Positions 32,629 to 41,672 are shown, numbered from the stretch's first letter. The stretch: DNA of 64,000 nucleotides from Paraplanobispora takensis (GCF_016863195.1 NZ_BOOK01000014.1:186001-250000), one strand, 5' to 3'. Translations and numbers: made by a program. The notes: a model not told the origin generated them from the letters alone.

Positions 32629-33281
32629 CGTGGGAAGAGATGAGCCCGCTGCTGTGGGAGGCCACCGGGCAGACCGCCCTGATGGTCCTGTGGTCCACGC
32701 TGTTCACCGTACTGCTCGGCCTCCCGCTCGGCGTCGCGCTGGTCGTCACCGACCGGGGCGGGCTGCTGCCCTCCCGCCTGCTCAACCGGGTGCTCGGCCT
32801 GATCGTCAACGTCGGCCGGTCGCTGCCGTTCATCGTCCTGATGATCGCGGTCATCCCGCTGACCCGGCTGATCGTGGGCACCACCATCGGCACCTTCGCC
32901 GCCGTCGTCCCGCTGACGCTCGGCGCGGCGCCGTTCTTCGCCCGGCTGGTGGAGACCGCGCTGCGCGAGGTGGGCCGGGACACCGTGCAGGCGGCCCAGG
33001 CCATGGGCGCCGGCCGCTGGACGATCATCGGCAGGGTCCTGCTGCCCGAGGCCCGGTCCGGTCTCGTCGCGGGACTGACCGTGACCGTGGTCGCGCTGAT
33101 CTCCTACTCGGCCATGGCCGGGGTGATCGGCGGCGGCGGCCTCGGCGACCTGGCCATCCGGTACGGCTACCAGCGCTTCGAGACCACCCTCATGATCGTC
33201 ACGGTCGTCGTGCTGATCGTCATCGTCCAGCTCGTGCAGACCCTGGGCGACGTGATCGCCCGCCGCCTCGCACGCCACTGA
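32625..33281 (+). CDS. metI: Methionine ABC transporter permease MetI
   Basis: 218 residues, five membrane spans. The cytoplasmic EAA loop (TVQAAQAMGAGRWTIIGRVLLPEARSGLVAG) that docks on MetN is clear, and VALISYSAMAGVIGGGGLGDLAIRYGYQRF is typical of MetI. GTG start overlaps the metN stop. Followed after 71 bp by metQ. Confidence 0.95.
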   Translation: MTWEEMSPLLWEATGQTALMVLWSTLFTVLLGLPLGVALVVTDRGGLLPSRLLNRVLGLIVNVGRSLPFIVLMIAVIPLTRLIVGTTIGTFAAVVPLTLGAAPFFARLVETALREVGRDTVQAAQAMGAGRWTIIGRVLLPEARSGLVAGLTVTVVALISYSAMAGVIGGGGLGDLAIRYGYQRFETTLMIVTVVVLIVIVQLVQTLGDVIARRLARH

Positions 33282-33352
33282 CCTCATCTGATTCCCGGGC
33301 CTCCGTCACGAGTGGGGGTCCCGGTCTCTCACACCGAAAAGGAGCGCGCACC

Positions 33353-34198
33353 ATGCGCAGGTTCTTCGCCATCGCGTCCGCCGCCACAGCCCTGGCCCTG
33401 GCGCTGACCGCCTGCGGCTCGAACGAGTCCGGCACCGCCACCGACGCCGCCGCCACGCCCGCCGCGAACGAGGTGCTCAAGGTCGGCGCCACCCCGGTCC
33501 CGCACGCGGCGATCCTGAAGTTCGTCAAGGACAACCTCGCCGCCAAGGAGGGGCTGAACCTGGAGATCGTCGAGTTCACCGACTACGTCCAGCCGAACGT
33601 CCAGCTCGACGACGGCCAGCTCGGCGCCAACTTCTTCCAGCACCGGCCCTACCTCGACGACTTCAACGCCTCCAAGGGCACCAAGCTGACCTACGTCCAG
33701 GACGTGCACCTGGAGCCGCTGGGCCTGTACTCCAAGAAGATCAAGGCCGCCGCCGAGCTGGCCGACGGCGCGACCGTGGCCGTGCCCAACGATGCCACCA
33801 ACCTGGGCCGCGCGCTGAAGCTGCTGGCCGACAACGGCGTGATCACCCTGAAGGAGGGCGTCGGCACCGCCGCCACCGAGCGCGACGTCGCCGGCAACCC
33901 GAAGAACCTGACCTTCCAGCCGCTGGAGGCCGCCCAGCTGCCGCGTTCGCTGGAGGACGTCGACGCCGCCGTCATCAACGGCAACTACGCCATCGAGGGC
34001 GGCCTCAAGCCCGCCACCGACTCGCTGGTGCTGGAGAAGGCCGAGGACAACCCCTACGCCAACGGCCTGGTCGTGGCAGCGGGCAAGGAGCAGGACCCGC
34101 GCGTGGTCAAGCTCGCCAAGCTGCTGTCCGGTCCCGAGGTGAAGAAGTTCATCGAGGACACCTACAGCGGCTCGGTCATCCCCGCCGCCGCGCAGTGA
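33353..34198 (+). CDS. metQ: Methionine-binding lipoprotein MetQ
   Basis: 281 residues with AAAAGGAG before the ATG. Lipoprotein signal MRRFFAIASAATALALALTAC with lipobox LTAC (Cys-21). The NlpA/MetQ domain starts EVLKVGATPVPHAAILKFVKD and includes FTDYVQPNVQLDDGQLGANFFQHRPYLDDF, DATNLGRAL and AAVINGNYAIEGGL, which line the methionine site. Membrane-anchored extracellular receptor delivering methionine to MetI. Ends the operon, followed by a strong terminator. Confidence 0.95.
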   Translation: MRRFFAIASAATALALALTACGSNESGTATDAAATPAANEVLKVGATPVPHAAILKFVKDNLAAKEGLNLEIVEFTDYVQPNVQLDDGQLGANFFQHRPYLDDFNASKGTKLTYVQDVHLEPLGLYSKKIKAAAELADGATVAVPNDATNLGRALKLLADNGVITLKEGVGTAATERDVAGNPKNLTFQPLEAAQLPRSLEDVDAAVINGNYAIEGGLKPATDSLVLEKAEDNPYANGLVVAAGKEQDPRVVKLAKLLSGPEVKKFIEDTYSGSVIPAAAQ

Positions 34199-34223
34199 GA
34201 TCCGGCCGCCCGCACGGGTGACT

Positions 34224-34253
34224 TTCCCGATCCCTCTCCTGGGGGATCGGGAA
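34224..34253 (+). terminator. Terminator of metNIQ
   Basis: Perfect 11-bp arms TTCCCGATCCC (34224-34234) and GGGATCGGGAA (34243-34253), 8-nt loop, 25 bp after the metQ stop. Confidence 0.85.
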
Positions 34254-34372
34254 GGCCCGCCCGCCGGATCATGATGGTGACCTCGCCATTTAAGCAAGTT
34301 GTAAGTGAGTGGCAATCGCCGGGATCTACAACGGGAGCGTCAAAAATCCTCATTCCCGAGAGGACCCCTCAG

Positions 34373-34969
34373 ATGCGATTCGTCACCCGTATCCTGGCCG
34401 GTGCCGGTGTGGCCGCTCTCCTCGCCATAGGAGCCCCCGTCGCCGCCAACGCGGCGACGGCCCCCGCCGCCGCGCCGACCACGGCCACGGACCCCTACTT
34501 CCACGACTCCTGGGGCCCGTACTCCTCCTCCGACCACAAGGCGGAGGCCGAGGGCAAGGTCACGGTCCACAAGAAGTCGTACAAGCAGTGGTACTGGAAG
34601 AAGTACTACAAGGTCGTCAAGAAGTGCTGGTGGAAGGACGGCAAGAAGCACTGCAAGTGGGTCAAGACCTGGCACAAGAAGAAGGTCTGGAAGTGGGCCC
34701 ACGAGTACCCCTTCACCGTCGACAGCAAGCTCACCAACCACAAGTGGTGGGGCAAGCACCGCTTCAGCTGCGCGTGGGAGACCTTCAAGGTCGTGAACTT
34801 CGACGACTCGGTCTACTACAAGAGCTTCAACAACTGCCACAAGCACTCGAAGTACTACTCGTTCAGCGGTAAGGACGCCAAGGCGATCTTCGTTCAGGTG
34901 AGCCGCGGCAACCACCACGAGCCCAAGGGCTACTTCGGCGGCTGGCAGCACGTCTACAGCCAGGCCTGA
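34373..34969 (+). CDS. Secreted Lys/Trp/Tyr-rich basic protein, unknown
   Basis: 198 residues from ATG 34373, with GAGAGGA upstream. Signal peptide MRFVTRILAGAGVAALLAIGA with cleavage after ANA. After a short Ala/Thr/Pro stretch, residues ~60-120 are extremely rich in Lys, Trp, Tyr and His (for example KQWYWKKYYKVVKKCWWKDG), then a more ordinary C-terminal half with SCAWETFKVVNFDDSVYYK. There are four Cys in the mature part (CWW, HCK, SCAW, NCH), which could form two disulfides. Strongly basic. Monocistronic, with hairpins at 34981-34997 and 35006-35041 after it. No family is recognised; a cell-wall- or nucleic-acid-binding role is possible. Confidence 0.85.
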   Translation: MRFVTRILAGAGVAALLAIGAPVAANAATAPAAAPTTATDPYFHDSWGPYSSSDHKAEAEGKVTVHKKSYKQWYWKKYYKVVKKCWWKDGKKHCKWVKTWHKKKVWKWAHEYPFTVDSKLTNHKWWGKHRFSCAWETFKVVNFDDSVYYKSFNNCHKHSKYYSFSGKDAKAIFVQVSRGNHHEPKGYFGGWQHVYSQA

Positions 34970-35005
34970 TCGAAAGTCCCGATGGCACAGGGCCATCACC
35001 CGCAC

Positions 35006-35041
35006 GCGAGGCCGTGATCTCCCCGGAGGTCACGGCCTCGC
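35006..35041 (+). terminator. Terminator after Lys/Trp-rich protein gene
   Basis: Perfect 12-bp arms GCGAGGCCGTGA (35006-35017) and TCACGGCCTCGC (35030-35041), and an inner CTCC/GGAG pair. A small hairpin GATGGC/GCCATC at 34981-34997 precedes it. Confidence 0.85.
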
Positions 35042-35132
35042 CGTGTGAGCGGGGGCCTCGTGCCGCAGTGGCCGTCACCCGAGGTAAGCGGGCACTTCTC
35101 AGCGGGGAGTTAACCGAGTAGCGTTCGGTTTC

Positions 35133-36668
35133 ATGCATCCCGGAGCCATCGCAGCAGTTTCGCCGGACAAGCCCGCTGTGATCATGGCGGGCTCCGGCCG
35201 GGTCGTCACCTTCCGCGAGCTGGACGAGGAGTCCAACCGGCTCGCCCACCTGTTCCGCGCCGCGGGCCTGCGGCCGGGCGACCACATAGCCTTCATGCTG
35301 GAGAACCATCCGCTGTTCCTGGTGGTGGCCTGGGCGGCGCACCGCTCGGGCCTGTACTACACCGCGATCAGCTCGCGGCTGAAGACCGACGAGCTGGCCT
35401 ACATCGTGGACAACTGCGAGGCCCGGATCTTCATCTCCTCGGCGAAGCTCGCCGACGTCGCGACCTCCATCGCCGAGGCCACCCCCCGCGTCGAGCGCCG
35501 GCTCATGCTGGACGGCGTCGCCCCCGGCTTCGACTCCTACGAGGAGGCGGTCGCCGCCCACCCGGCCACGCCGATCGAGGACGAGTGCCAGGGCGCGGAC
35601 ATGCTCTACTCCTCCGGCACCACCGGCCGGCCCAAGGGCGTCAAACCCGCCCTGTCCAAGGCCCCGCTCGACGAGTCCGGCCCGCTTCTGCAGCTCATCC
35701 AGTTCCTGTTCGCGCCGTCGGCCGACAGCGTCTACCTGTCCCCGGCGCCGCTGTACCACGCCGCGCCGCTGCGCTACTGCATGAGCTTCCAGCGGGTCGG
35801 CGCGACCATCGTGGTGATGGAGCGCTTCGACCCCGAGCAGGCGCTCGCGCTCATCGACAGGTACGGCGTGACGCACTCGCAGTGGGTGCCGACCATGTTC
35901 ATCAAGATGCTCAAGCTGCCGCAGGAGACCCGCGCGAAGTACGACCTGTCCTCGCTGGCCTGCGCGATCCACGCCGCGGCGCCCTGCCCGGTCCCGGTCA
36001 AGGAGCAGATGATCGACTGGTGGGGCCCGATCATCCACGAGTACTACGCCGGGACCGAGGGCAACGGCTTCCTGTACGTCGGCTCGGAGGACTGGCTCAA
36101 GCACAAGGGCACGGTCGGCCGCCCCCTGCTGGGCGTGGTGCACGTCTGCGACGAGGACGGCGACGAGCTGGCGCCGCGTGAGCACGGCACGGTCTACTTC
36201 TCCGACGGGCCCCGGTTCGTCTACCACGGCGACGCGGACAAGACGAAGGCGTCCCAGGACCCGCAGGGACGCGGGTGGACGACCCTGGGCGACATCGGCT
36301 ACGTCGACGAGGAGGGCTTCCTCTACCTCACCGACCGCCGCTCCTACATGATCATCTCCGGCGGGGTGAACGTCTATCCGCAGGAGGCCGAGAATGTGCT
36401 CTCGGTCCACCCCAAGGTGGCCGACGTCGCGGTCTTCGGCGTCCCGGACGAGGAGATGGGCGAGCAGGTCAAGGCCGTGGTCCAGCCGCTGTCCATGGAC
36501 GAGGCCGGCCCGGGGCTGGAGGCCGAGCTGATCGAGTACTGTCTGTCCCAGCTCGCGCCGTACAAGTGCCCCAAGTCGGTGGACTTCCGCGAGGAACTGC
36601 CCCGCCACCCCACCGGCAAGCTCTACAAGCGCCTCCTGCGCGACGAGTACTGGCCCGCGAAATCATGA
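35133..36668 (+). CDS. Acyl-CoA synthetase (FadD-like AMP-forming ligase)
   Basis: 511 residues. ANL-superfamily motifs: P-loop YSSGTTGRPKG, EYYAGTEGNG (A5), GWTTLGDIGYVDEEGFLYLTDR (A7), SGGVNVYPQEAENVL (A8) and the catalytic Lys in PTGKLYKRLL (A10). Activates a carboxylic acid to the acyl-CoA via an acyl-AMP. ATG 35133 lacks a good ribosome site, so the mRNA may be leaderless. Single gene with terminators on both sides. The chain length used cannot be inferred. Confidence 0.93.
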   Translation: MHPGAIAAVSPDKPAVIMAGSGRVVTFRELDEESNRLAHLFRAAGLRPGDHIAFMLENHPLFLVVAWAAHRSGLYYTAISSRLKTDELAYIVDNCEARIFISSAKLADVATSIAEATPRVERRLMLDGVAPGFDSYEEAVAAHPATPIEDECQGADMLYSSGTTGRPKGVKPALSKAPLDESGPLLQLIQFLFAPSADSVYLSPAPLYHAAPLRYCMSFQRVGATIVVMERFDPEQALALIDRYGVTHSQWVPTMFIKMLKLPQETRAKYDLSSLACAIHAAAPCPVPVKEQMIDWWGPIIHEYYAGTEGNGFLYVGSEDWLKHKGTVGRPLLGVVHVCDEDGDELAPREHGTVYFSDGPRFVYHGDADKTKASQDPQGRGWTTLGDIGYVDEEGFLYLTDRRSYMIISGGVNVYPQEAENVLSVHPKVADVAVFGVPDEEMGEQVKAVVQPLSMDEAGPGLEAELIEYCLSQLAPYKCPKSVDFREELPRHPTGKLYKRLLRDEYWPAKS

Positions 36669-36698
36669 TTTTTTAGATTTTGTACGGCTTCCGCGCCG

Positions 36699-36735
36699 CC
36701 CCCTGACCACGGCTGATAAAGGCCGTGTCAGGGGG
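36699..36735 (+). terminator. Terminator of acyl-CoA synthetase gene
   Basis: Outer arms CCCCCTGA (36699-36706) and TCAGGGGG (36728-36735), inner arms CACGGC (36708-36713) and GCCGTG (36722-36727), one bulged C, 8-nt loop. Confidence 0.85.
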
Positions 36736-36845
36736 TGCGGATCACCGCGATCATCCCCTTAACCAGCTCTTACGTCATGCCCGGCATCGTTGTGCGTACC
36801 GGAGGAACCGGTCGTCACCGTGGCGTCCACGGGTGGACGTAGGAC

Positions 36846-38369
36846 ATGGGGGATGACATGGACGACAACAAGAACGAGCAGGGCGTCACTCCGGCATCGG
36901 CCGCCGGCACCACCCCGGTCGAGCCGGTCCCCGGCAACGACGGCTGGAGCCAGTTCGGCGCGAGGCCGCCCCGGGCCGGGGGCTTCCGCGAGGACCAGAG
37001 CACGGGATCCCAGAGCGCGGGGCCGGAGCCGACGCTGGTCCACCCGCTTCCGGAGCGGGACGGCTCCGGGCGGCCCACCTTCGAGCAGCCCGCCGAGCGC
37101 ACGGCCGAGCAGCCGATCATCGGGCACGCCGCCCCCGGGTACACCGCCGAACAGCCCGTCATCGGGCACGCCGCCCCCGGGTACACCGCCGGGCAGCCCT
37201 TCGCCGGGCACGGGGTCCCGGTGCAGGGGGCGCCCGCCGTGCCCGCCCAGCGGGTCCGGCTGAGCGCGGTGCAGAAGCTGGGCGCCGGCCTCGCGCTGGC
37301 CGCCATGGCGGTGGGCGGCGGGGTGGCCGGGGCCTTCGCGGCCAACGCCTTCGACGACGACGCCAGGCTCACCTCCTCCTCGGCCCCCGTGGTCAGCCCG
37401 GTCGGCCAGGTGACCACGGTCGCCGACGTCGCCGAGGCCGTGCAGCCCTCGGTCGTGTCGATCGAGGTCAGGAGCGGCAACGGCGGCAGCGAGGGCTCGG
37501 GCGTGATTCTGTCCGAGGACGGGCAGATCCTCACCAACAACCACGTCGTCGAGGCGGGCGGGCAGGACGCCCAGATCACCGTCAAGTTCAGCGACGGCAA
37601 GACCGCCACCGCCAAGATCGTCGGCACCGACCCGGCCACCGACCTCGCGGTCATCAAGGCGGAGAACGTCTCCGGCCTCACCAAGGCCTCGCTCGGCGAC
37701 AGCGACCAGCTCAAGGTCGGCGACTCCGTGCTCGCCATCGGCAGCCCGCTCGGCCTGTCGGGTTCGGTCAGCTCCGGCATCGTCAGCGCCCTCGACCGCA
37801 CGCTGACCGTCGGCGGCCGGCAGCAGGAGCAGCAGCTCCCGCCCGGCTGGGGCGGCGACCAGGGCCAGAGCGGCGGCACCTCCACCACCATCGGCGGGGC
37901 CATCCAGACCGACGCGGCGATCAACCCCGGCAACTCCGGCGGCGCGCTGGTCAACTCCTCCGGGCAGGTGATCGGCATCAACACCGCCATCGCCACCAAC
38001 GGCGGCGAGGGCAACATCGGCGTCGGCTTCGCCATCCCGATCAACACCGCCCGGCAGGTCGCCCAGCAGCTCATCGACACCGGCAAGGTCTCCCACGCCT
38101 TCCTGGGCGTGAGCATGGCCGACGCCGTCGGAGACGCGGGCGGCGCGCTGGTCCAACAGGTCACCGAGGGCAGCCCGGCCGCCCAGGCCGGCCTGAAGCA
38201 GGGCGACCTGATCACCAAGATCGACGACACCGCGGTCGAGGGCTCCGCCACCGTGGTCGGCGCGATCCGCAGCCTCAAGCCGGGCGACCGGGTGACGCTC
38301 ACCTACGTCCGCGACGGCCGCACCGAGACCGCCACCGCGACGCTCACCGAGAAGACCGGAGAGCAGTAG
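36846..38369 (+). CDS. HtrA-like membrane serine protease with PDZ domain
   Basis: 507 residues. A long cytoplasmic Pro-rich N-terminus with three tandem 14-residue repeats (AEQPxIGHAAPGYT; DNA 37104-37217), one membrane span (LGAGLALAAMAVGGGVAGAFAANAF, ~residues 145-170), then an S1C trypsin-like domain with His in TNNHVVE, Asp in ATDLAVIK and Ser in NPGNSGGAL, and a C-terminal PDZ (SHAFLGVSM...LVQQVTEGSPAAQAGLKQGDLI). Degrades damaged envelope proteins outside the membrane. ATG 36858 has a better ribosome site (GGGGGA) than ATG 36846. Confidence 0.93.
   Translation: MGDDMDDNKNEQGVTPASAAGTTPVEPVPGNDGWSQFGARPPRAGGFREDQSTGSQSAGPEPTLVHPLPERDGSGRPTFEQPAERTAEQPIIGHAAPGYTAEQPVIGHAAPGYTAGQPFAGHGVPVQGAPAVPAQRVRLSAVQKLGAGLALAAMAVGGGVAGAFAANAFDDDARLTSSSAPVVSPVGQVTTVADVAEAVQPSVVSIEVRSGNGGSEGSGVILSEDGQILTNNHVVEAGGQDAQITVKFSDGKTATAKIVGTDPATDLAVIKAENVSGLTKASLGDSDQLKVGDSVLAIGSPLGLSGSVSSGIVSALDRTLTVGGRQQEQQLPPGWGGDQGQSGGTSTTIGGAIQTDAAINPGNSGGALVNSSGQVIGINTAIATNGGEGNIGVGFAIPINTARQVAQQLIDTGKVSHAFLGVSMADAVGDAGGALVQQVTEGSPAAQAGLKQGDLITKIDDTAVEGSATVVGAIRSLKPGDRVTLTYVRDGRTETATATLTEKTGEQ
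37104..37217 (+). repeat. 42-bp tandem repeat in HtrA-like gene
   Basis: Units at 37104-37145 and 37146-37187 are nearly identical; a third at 37188-37217 is partial and diverged. They encode AEQPIIGHAAPGYT-like segments in the cytoplasmic tail. Confidence 0.85.
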
Positions 38370-38384
38370 TCCCGCAAGCGGAGG

Positions 38385-38414
38385 CGCCGCCGGGTTACTC
38401 GGACCCCGGCGGCG
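38385..38414 (+). terminator. Terminator of HtrA-like gene
   Basis: Perfect 10-bp GC arms CGCCGCCGGG (38385-38394) and CCCGGCGGCG (38405-38414), 10-nt loop, 15 bp after the stop. Confidence 0.85.
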
Positions 38415-38686
38415 TCTTCATGTCCGGTGATGACATCGGCCCGCCCAGGCCGGAGGGGAGGGCGCCCGGATATTAATCGGATATTCAACTGTCCGGTCCT
38501 GAAGTGAATTCGGCCGCGCTCACCCCCGCCCCACCTGGCCTTACTCATTCCGCTGACCGTGACGGCCGTTTCGGTCAGGGCCGCTTCAACTCTCTTGCCG
38601 GAAAACTCTTTAACGTCGTCTCAGCGGGCACTTTTTCTGAAAGGCTTGGAGCGGAGGGAGGATTGGCTTCCGCGGCGGTGGACGGA
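38415..38686 (+). other. Upstream region of GAF-ANTAR gene
   Basis: An ORF is open from ATG 38504 in frame with the next gene, but 38460-38640 is clearly lower in GC and does not show actinomycete third-position bias, so I read it as promoter and untranslated leader. It has GGAGGGAGGA at 38653-38662, whose distance to ATG 38687 is too large for a ribosome site. No hairpin of note. Confidence 0.5.
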
Positions 38687-39421
38687 ATGAGGGAGACGTT
38701 GCCCCCCGAGCGGCGAATGGGTCGGATCTTCGTCGAGTTGGCTGACACCCTGACCGACGACTTCGACATCATGGATTACCTGGACAATCTCGCCTGTCAT
38801 GGAGCCGAGGTTCCCGGGGTGAGCGCGTGCGCGGTGCTCCTGGCCGACCCGGTCGGCCCGCTGAGCATCGTGGCCGCCTCCAGCGAGTCGGCTCGCGCGG
38901 TGGGGGTGAACCAGCTGCGTCACCAGGAGGGACCGAGCCTGCAGGCCTACCAGACCTGCGCACCGGTGTGCTGCACGGACCTGAAGGCCGCCCTCCCGCG
39001 CTGGCCGCACTACGCGCCGGTCGCGCTGGCGGCCGGGTTCGCCGCGGTGCACGCCTTCCCGCTGTGCTGGCAGGGGCAGGCCGTGGGCGCGTTCAGCCTG
39101 CTGCGCGCCGCCGCGGGCCGGCTGGACGTCCCGGCCGCCGAACGGGCCGGGGACCTGGCCGAGGCGGCCGCCATCGGCCTGTTGCACCGGCGCACGGTGC
39201 GCCACCACGAGAGCCTCACCCGGCAGCTGCAGGTCGCCCTGAACAGCCGGGTGCTGATCGAGCAGGCCAAGGGCATGCTGGCCGGATACCTGCGGCTGAC
39301 CCCCGACCAGGCCTTCACCCTGATGCGCGACTACGCCCGCGCGCACCACCTCAAGCTGACCGCGCTCAGCCGTGCCCTGCTGCATGGGGAGATCACCCTT
39401 CCGGCACCCTCCCGGGAGTAG
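38687..39421 (+). CDS. GAF and ANTAR domain regulator
   Basis: 244 residues from ATG 38687; GTG 38678 or TTG 38663 are alternatives. The GAF domain spans residues ~15-150 (ELADTLTDDFDIMDYLDNLACHGAEVPGVSACAVLLAD, LRHQEGPSLQAYQT, AVHAFPLCWQGQAVGAFSLL). The C-terminal ANTAR domain (LQVALNSRVLIEQAKGMLAGYLRLTPDQAFTLMRDYARAHHLKLTALSRALL) is of the RNA-binding antitermination kind. Two Cys pairs in the GAF domain could sense redox. It precedes the STAND ATPase gene by 69 bp and may be co-transcribed. Confidence 0.9.
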   Translation: MRETLPPERRMGRIFVELADTLTDDFDIMDYLDNLACHGAEVPGVSACAVLLADPVGPLSIVAASSESARAVGVNQLRHQEGPSLQAYQTCAPVCCTDLKAALPRWPHYAPVALAAGFAAVHAFPLCWQGQAVGAFSLLRAAAGRLDVPAAERAGDLAEAAAIGLLHRRTVRHHESLTRQLQVALNSRVLIEQAKGMLAGYLRLTPDQAFTLMRDYARAHHLKLTALSRALLHGEITLPAPSRE

Positions 39422-39490
39422 GTCCGCTTGCCTGTGGCCGGTACCGGTGGTGCCATGGAAGCCGCCGGATCAACCCAGGCAGGTGGCGAT

Positions 39491-41599
39491 ATGGTGATGA
39501 ACCGGAGAGGGGCGGGCAATCTGCCCGCTGAGACCACCACGCTGATCGGTCGGAGCGCGGAGCTGGACCGGCTGCGGCACATGTGCGAGCGGTCCCGGCT
39601 GGTGACGGTGACCGGTCCGGGCGGGGTGGGCAAGAGCCGCCTGACGCTGCGGGCCGCCGCCGAGCTGGCGCCCGGCTTCGCCGACGGGGTCTGGCTGGTG
39701 ACGCTGTCGCCGCTGGAGATGGGCGCCTCGCTGCCGTACGCGATCGCTGAGGCGCTGCTTGTGGTGAACCAGAGCACCGATCCGATGATCGAGGTGGTGG
39801 CCCGCTATCTGGCCGACCGCCGGCTGCTGCTGGTGTGGGACACCTGCGAGCATCTGGCCGAGGCGTGCGCGGAGGTCGCCGAGCAGCTGCTGGCCGCCGC
39901 GCCGGGCCTGCGCATCCTGGCCACCAGCCGCCGGGTGCTGGGCGTCCCGTCCGAGGAGGTCCTCCTCCTGGAACCGCTGCCGATCCCCGCCGCCGCGCAC
40001 TGGGACGGGGACGGGGACGCGGCGGCGCTGCTGGTCGAGCGGGCCGCCGCCGTGGCGCCCGGCTTCGCCGTCACCGAGGACAACCGGCAGGCCGTGGTGC
40101 GCATCTGCCGGAAGCTGGACGGATTGCCGCTGGCCATCGAACTGGCCGCCGCCCGGCTGGGCGAGTGGTCGCCGCAGCAGCTGGCCACGCGGCTGGGGGA
40201 CCGTTTCGCGGTGCTGGACGCGGGTGAGGCCGGCTACGCCGCAGATCCGCCCTGGCATCAGGGTCTGCGCACCGCGATCGGGTGGAGCCACCAGTGGTGC
40301 AGCCCGGCCGAACGCCTGCTGTGGGCCCGGGCCTCGGTGTTCGCCGGATCCTTCAGCCCGGCCGCGGCGAGGCGGGTGTGCGCCGACGCCGGCCTGCCCG
40401 CCGACCGGATCCCGGCGCTGCTGGCCGCCCTGACCGACAAGTCCATCCTGACCTGGGTGCCGACCGGTGACGGCGAGCGCTACAGGATGCTGGACACGGT
40501 GCGCGAGTACGGCGCCTTCTGGCTGGCGCACCTGGGGCAGGAGCACGAGCTGCGGTGCCGGCACCGCGACCACTACCGGGAGCTGGCCGCCGCGGGCGAG
40601 GCCGCCTGGTTCGGTCCCGACCAGTTCCTCTGGTTCGACCGGATGAGCGCCGAGCTGGACAACCTGCGCGCCGCGCTGGAGTTCGCCCTGGCCACCCCCG
40701 ACGATCATTGCGCGGCCGAGCTGGCGGGCGTGCTGTGGTTCGTGTGGTACGCCTGCGGCCACATGCAGGAGGGCCGGTACTACCTGGATCGGGCGCTGGC
40801 CGCAGACACCGGTGCGAGCCGGGCTCGCGTCCATGCGCTGGCGGTCGTGAGCCTGCTCACGGCGAGCCAGGGGGACAGCGAGACCGGGAGGCTGCAGGCC
40901 GAGGAGTGCCTGCGTCAGGCCGAGAAACACGGTGACGTCCGCGGTCTGCAGCTCGGGCAGGCCCTGCTCCTGGCAGCCGCGATGGTCCGGGGCGACCAGG
41001 AGCAGGCGACGGCCCTGACCCGGGACCTGTCGGGACGCATATCCGACGAACTCACCTTGACCTACCACGTGTACTGCCTGTGCGCGATCAGCGTCCACAT
41101 CATCGCCGGCCGGTTCGGGGAGGCCGTGACGCTGCTGGAGCGGATGCGTCACCTCTGCGAGCAGCATGGCGAGCAATGGCTGCGCGCCTATGCCGACGTC
41201 TTCCGTGCCCAGGCCGAACTGGCCCTGGGCCGTCCCCTGGTCGCGCAGGCCCACGCCCGGGCGGCGCTGGAGGTCAAGTACCGCATGCACGACAACGCCG
41301 GAGTCGCCATAGCCCTGGACGTGCTCGGTCCGGCCGCCCTCGCCGTCGGCCAGGCCCGGCACGCCGCCTATCTGCTGGGCCTGGCCCACCAGGTCTGGGA
41401 GACCGTCGGCCGGCGGCAGGCCGGCATCCCCGCATGGGTCGCCGCCCGCCGGGACTGCGAGGACCGCGCCCGGCAGGCCCTGGGGGAGCAGGCCTATCTG
41501 GGTGCCTACGCGGCCGGATACGGCACCGATCTCGACAAGGGCGTCGCTGCGGCGATCAGCGGTCCCGACGCCCGTTCGACGGCACCCGACGTACGGTGA
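39491..41599 (+). CDS. STAND ATPase without output domain
   Basis: 702 residues from ATG 39491 (AGGTGG 5 nt upstream; ATG 39455 or TTG 39428 also in frame). Starts NLPAETTTLIGRSAELDRL like actinomycete LuxR/AfsR-type STAND proteins. Walker A GPGGVGKSRL (Lys-48), Walker B LLLVWDTCEH, ATSRRVLGVPSEEV sensor and PLAIELAAARLGEWSPQQL. The C-terminal ~350 residues are helical repeats of TPR type. Unlike its relatives it has neither an N-terminal SARP nor a C-terminal LuxR helix-turn-helix, so any output must come from a partner, possibly the GAF-ANTAR protein next to it. Confidence 0.88.
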   Translation: MVMNRRGAGNLPAETTTLIGRSAELDRLRHMCERSRLVTVTGPGGVGKSRLTLRAAAELAPGFADGVWLVTLSPLEMGASLPYAIAEALLVVNQSTDPMIEVVARYLADRRLLLVWDTCEHLAEACAEVAEQLLAAAPGLRILATSRRVLGVPSEEVLLLEPLPIPAAAHWDGDGDAAALLVERAAAVAPGFAVTEDNRQAVVRICRKLDGLPLAIELAAARLGEWSPQQLATRLGDRFAVLDAGEAGYAADPPWHQGLRTAIGWSHQWCSPAERLLWARASVFAGSFSPAAARRVCADAGLPADRIPALLAALTDKSILTWVPTGDGERYRMLDTVREYGAFWLAHLGQEHELRCRHRDHYRELAAAGEAAWFGPDQFLWFDRMSAELDNLRAALEFALATPDDHCAAELAGVLWFVWYACGHMQEGRYYLDRALAADTGASRARVHALAVVSLLTASQGDSETGRLQAEECLRQAEKHGDVRGLQLGQALLLAAAMVRGDQEQATALTRDLSGRISDELTLTYHVYCLCAISVHIIAGRFGEAVTLLERMRHLCEQHGEQWLRAYADVFRAQAELALGRPLVAQAHARAALEVKYRMHDNAGVAIALDVLGPAALAVGQARHAAYLLGLAHQVWETVGRRQAGIPAWVAARRDCEDRARQALGEQAYLGAYAAGYGTDLDKGVAAAISGPDARSTAPDVR

Positions 41600-41619
41600 C
41601 CCGCCACGGGCGCCACGCG

Positions 41620-41662
41620 CCCGGCGGCGGGCGGAGCCCCGGGGGCCCCGCCCGCCGCCGGG
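41620..41662. terminator. Bidirectional terminator between STAND ATPase and ABC permease
   Basis: Perfect 15-bp arms at 41620-41634 (CCCGGCGGCGGGCGG) and 41648-41662, inside which GCCCC and GGGGC can extend the stem. It lies between convergent stops at 41599 and 41673. Confidence 0.9.
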
Positions 41663-41672
41663 CCCGGGACCC

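Noticed and set aside
37104-37217. CRISPR-like or mobile repeat
   Set aside because: In-frame coding tandem repeat in an HtrA-type N-terminus; no spacers or insertion ends.
38504-38686. N-terminal extension of the GAF-ANTAR ORF
   Set aside because: Lower GC and no third-position bias; GAF family N-termini begin later, near Met 38687.
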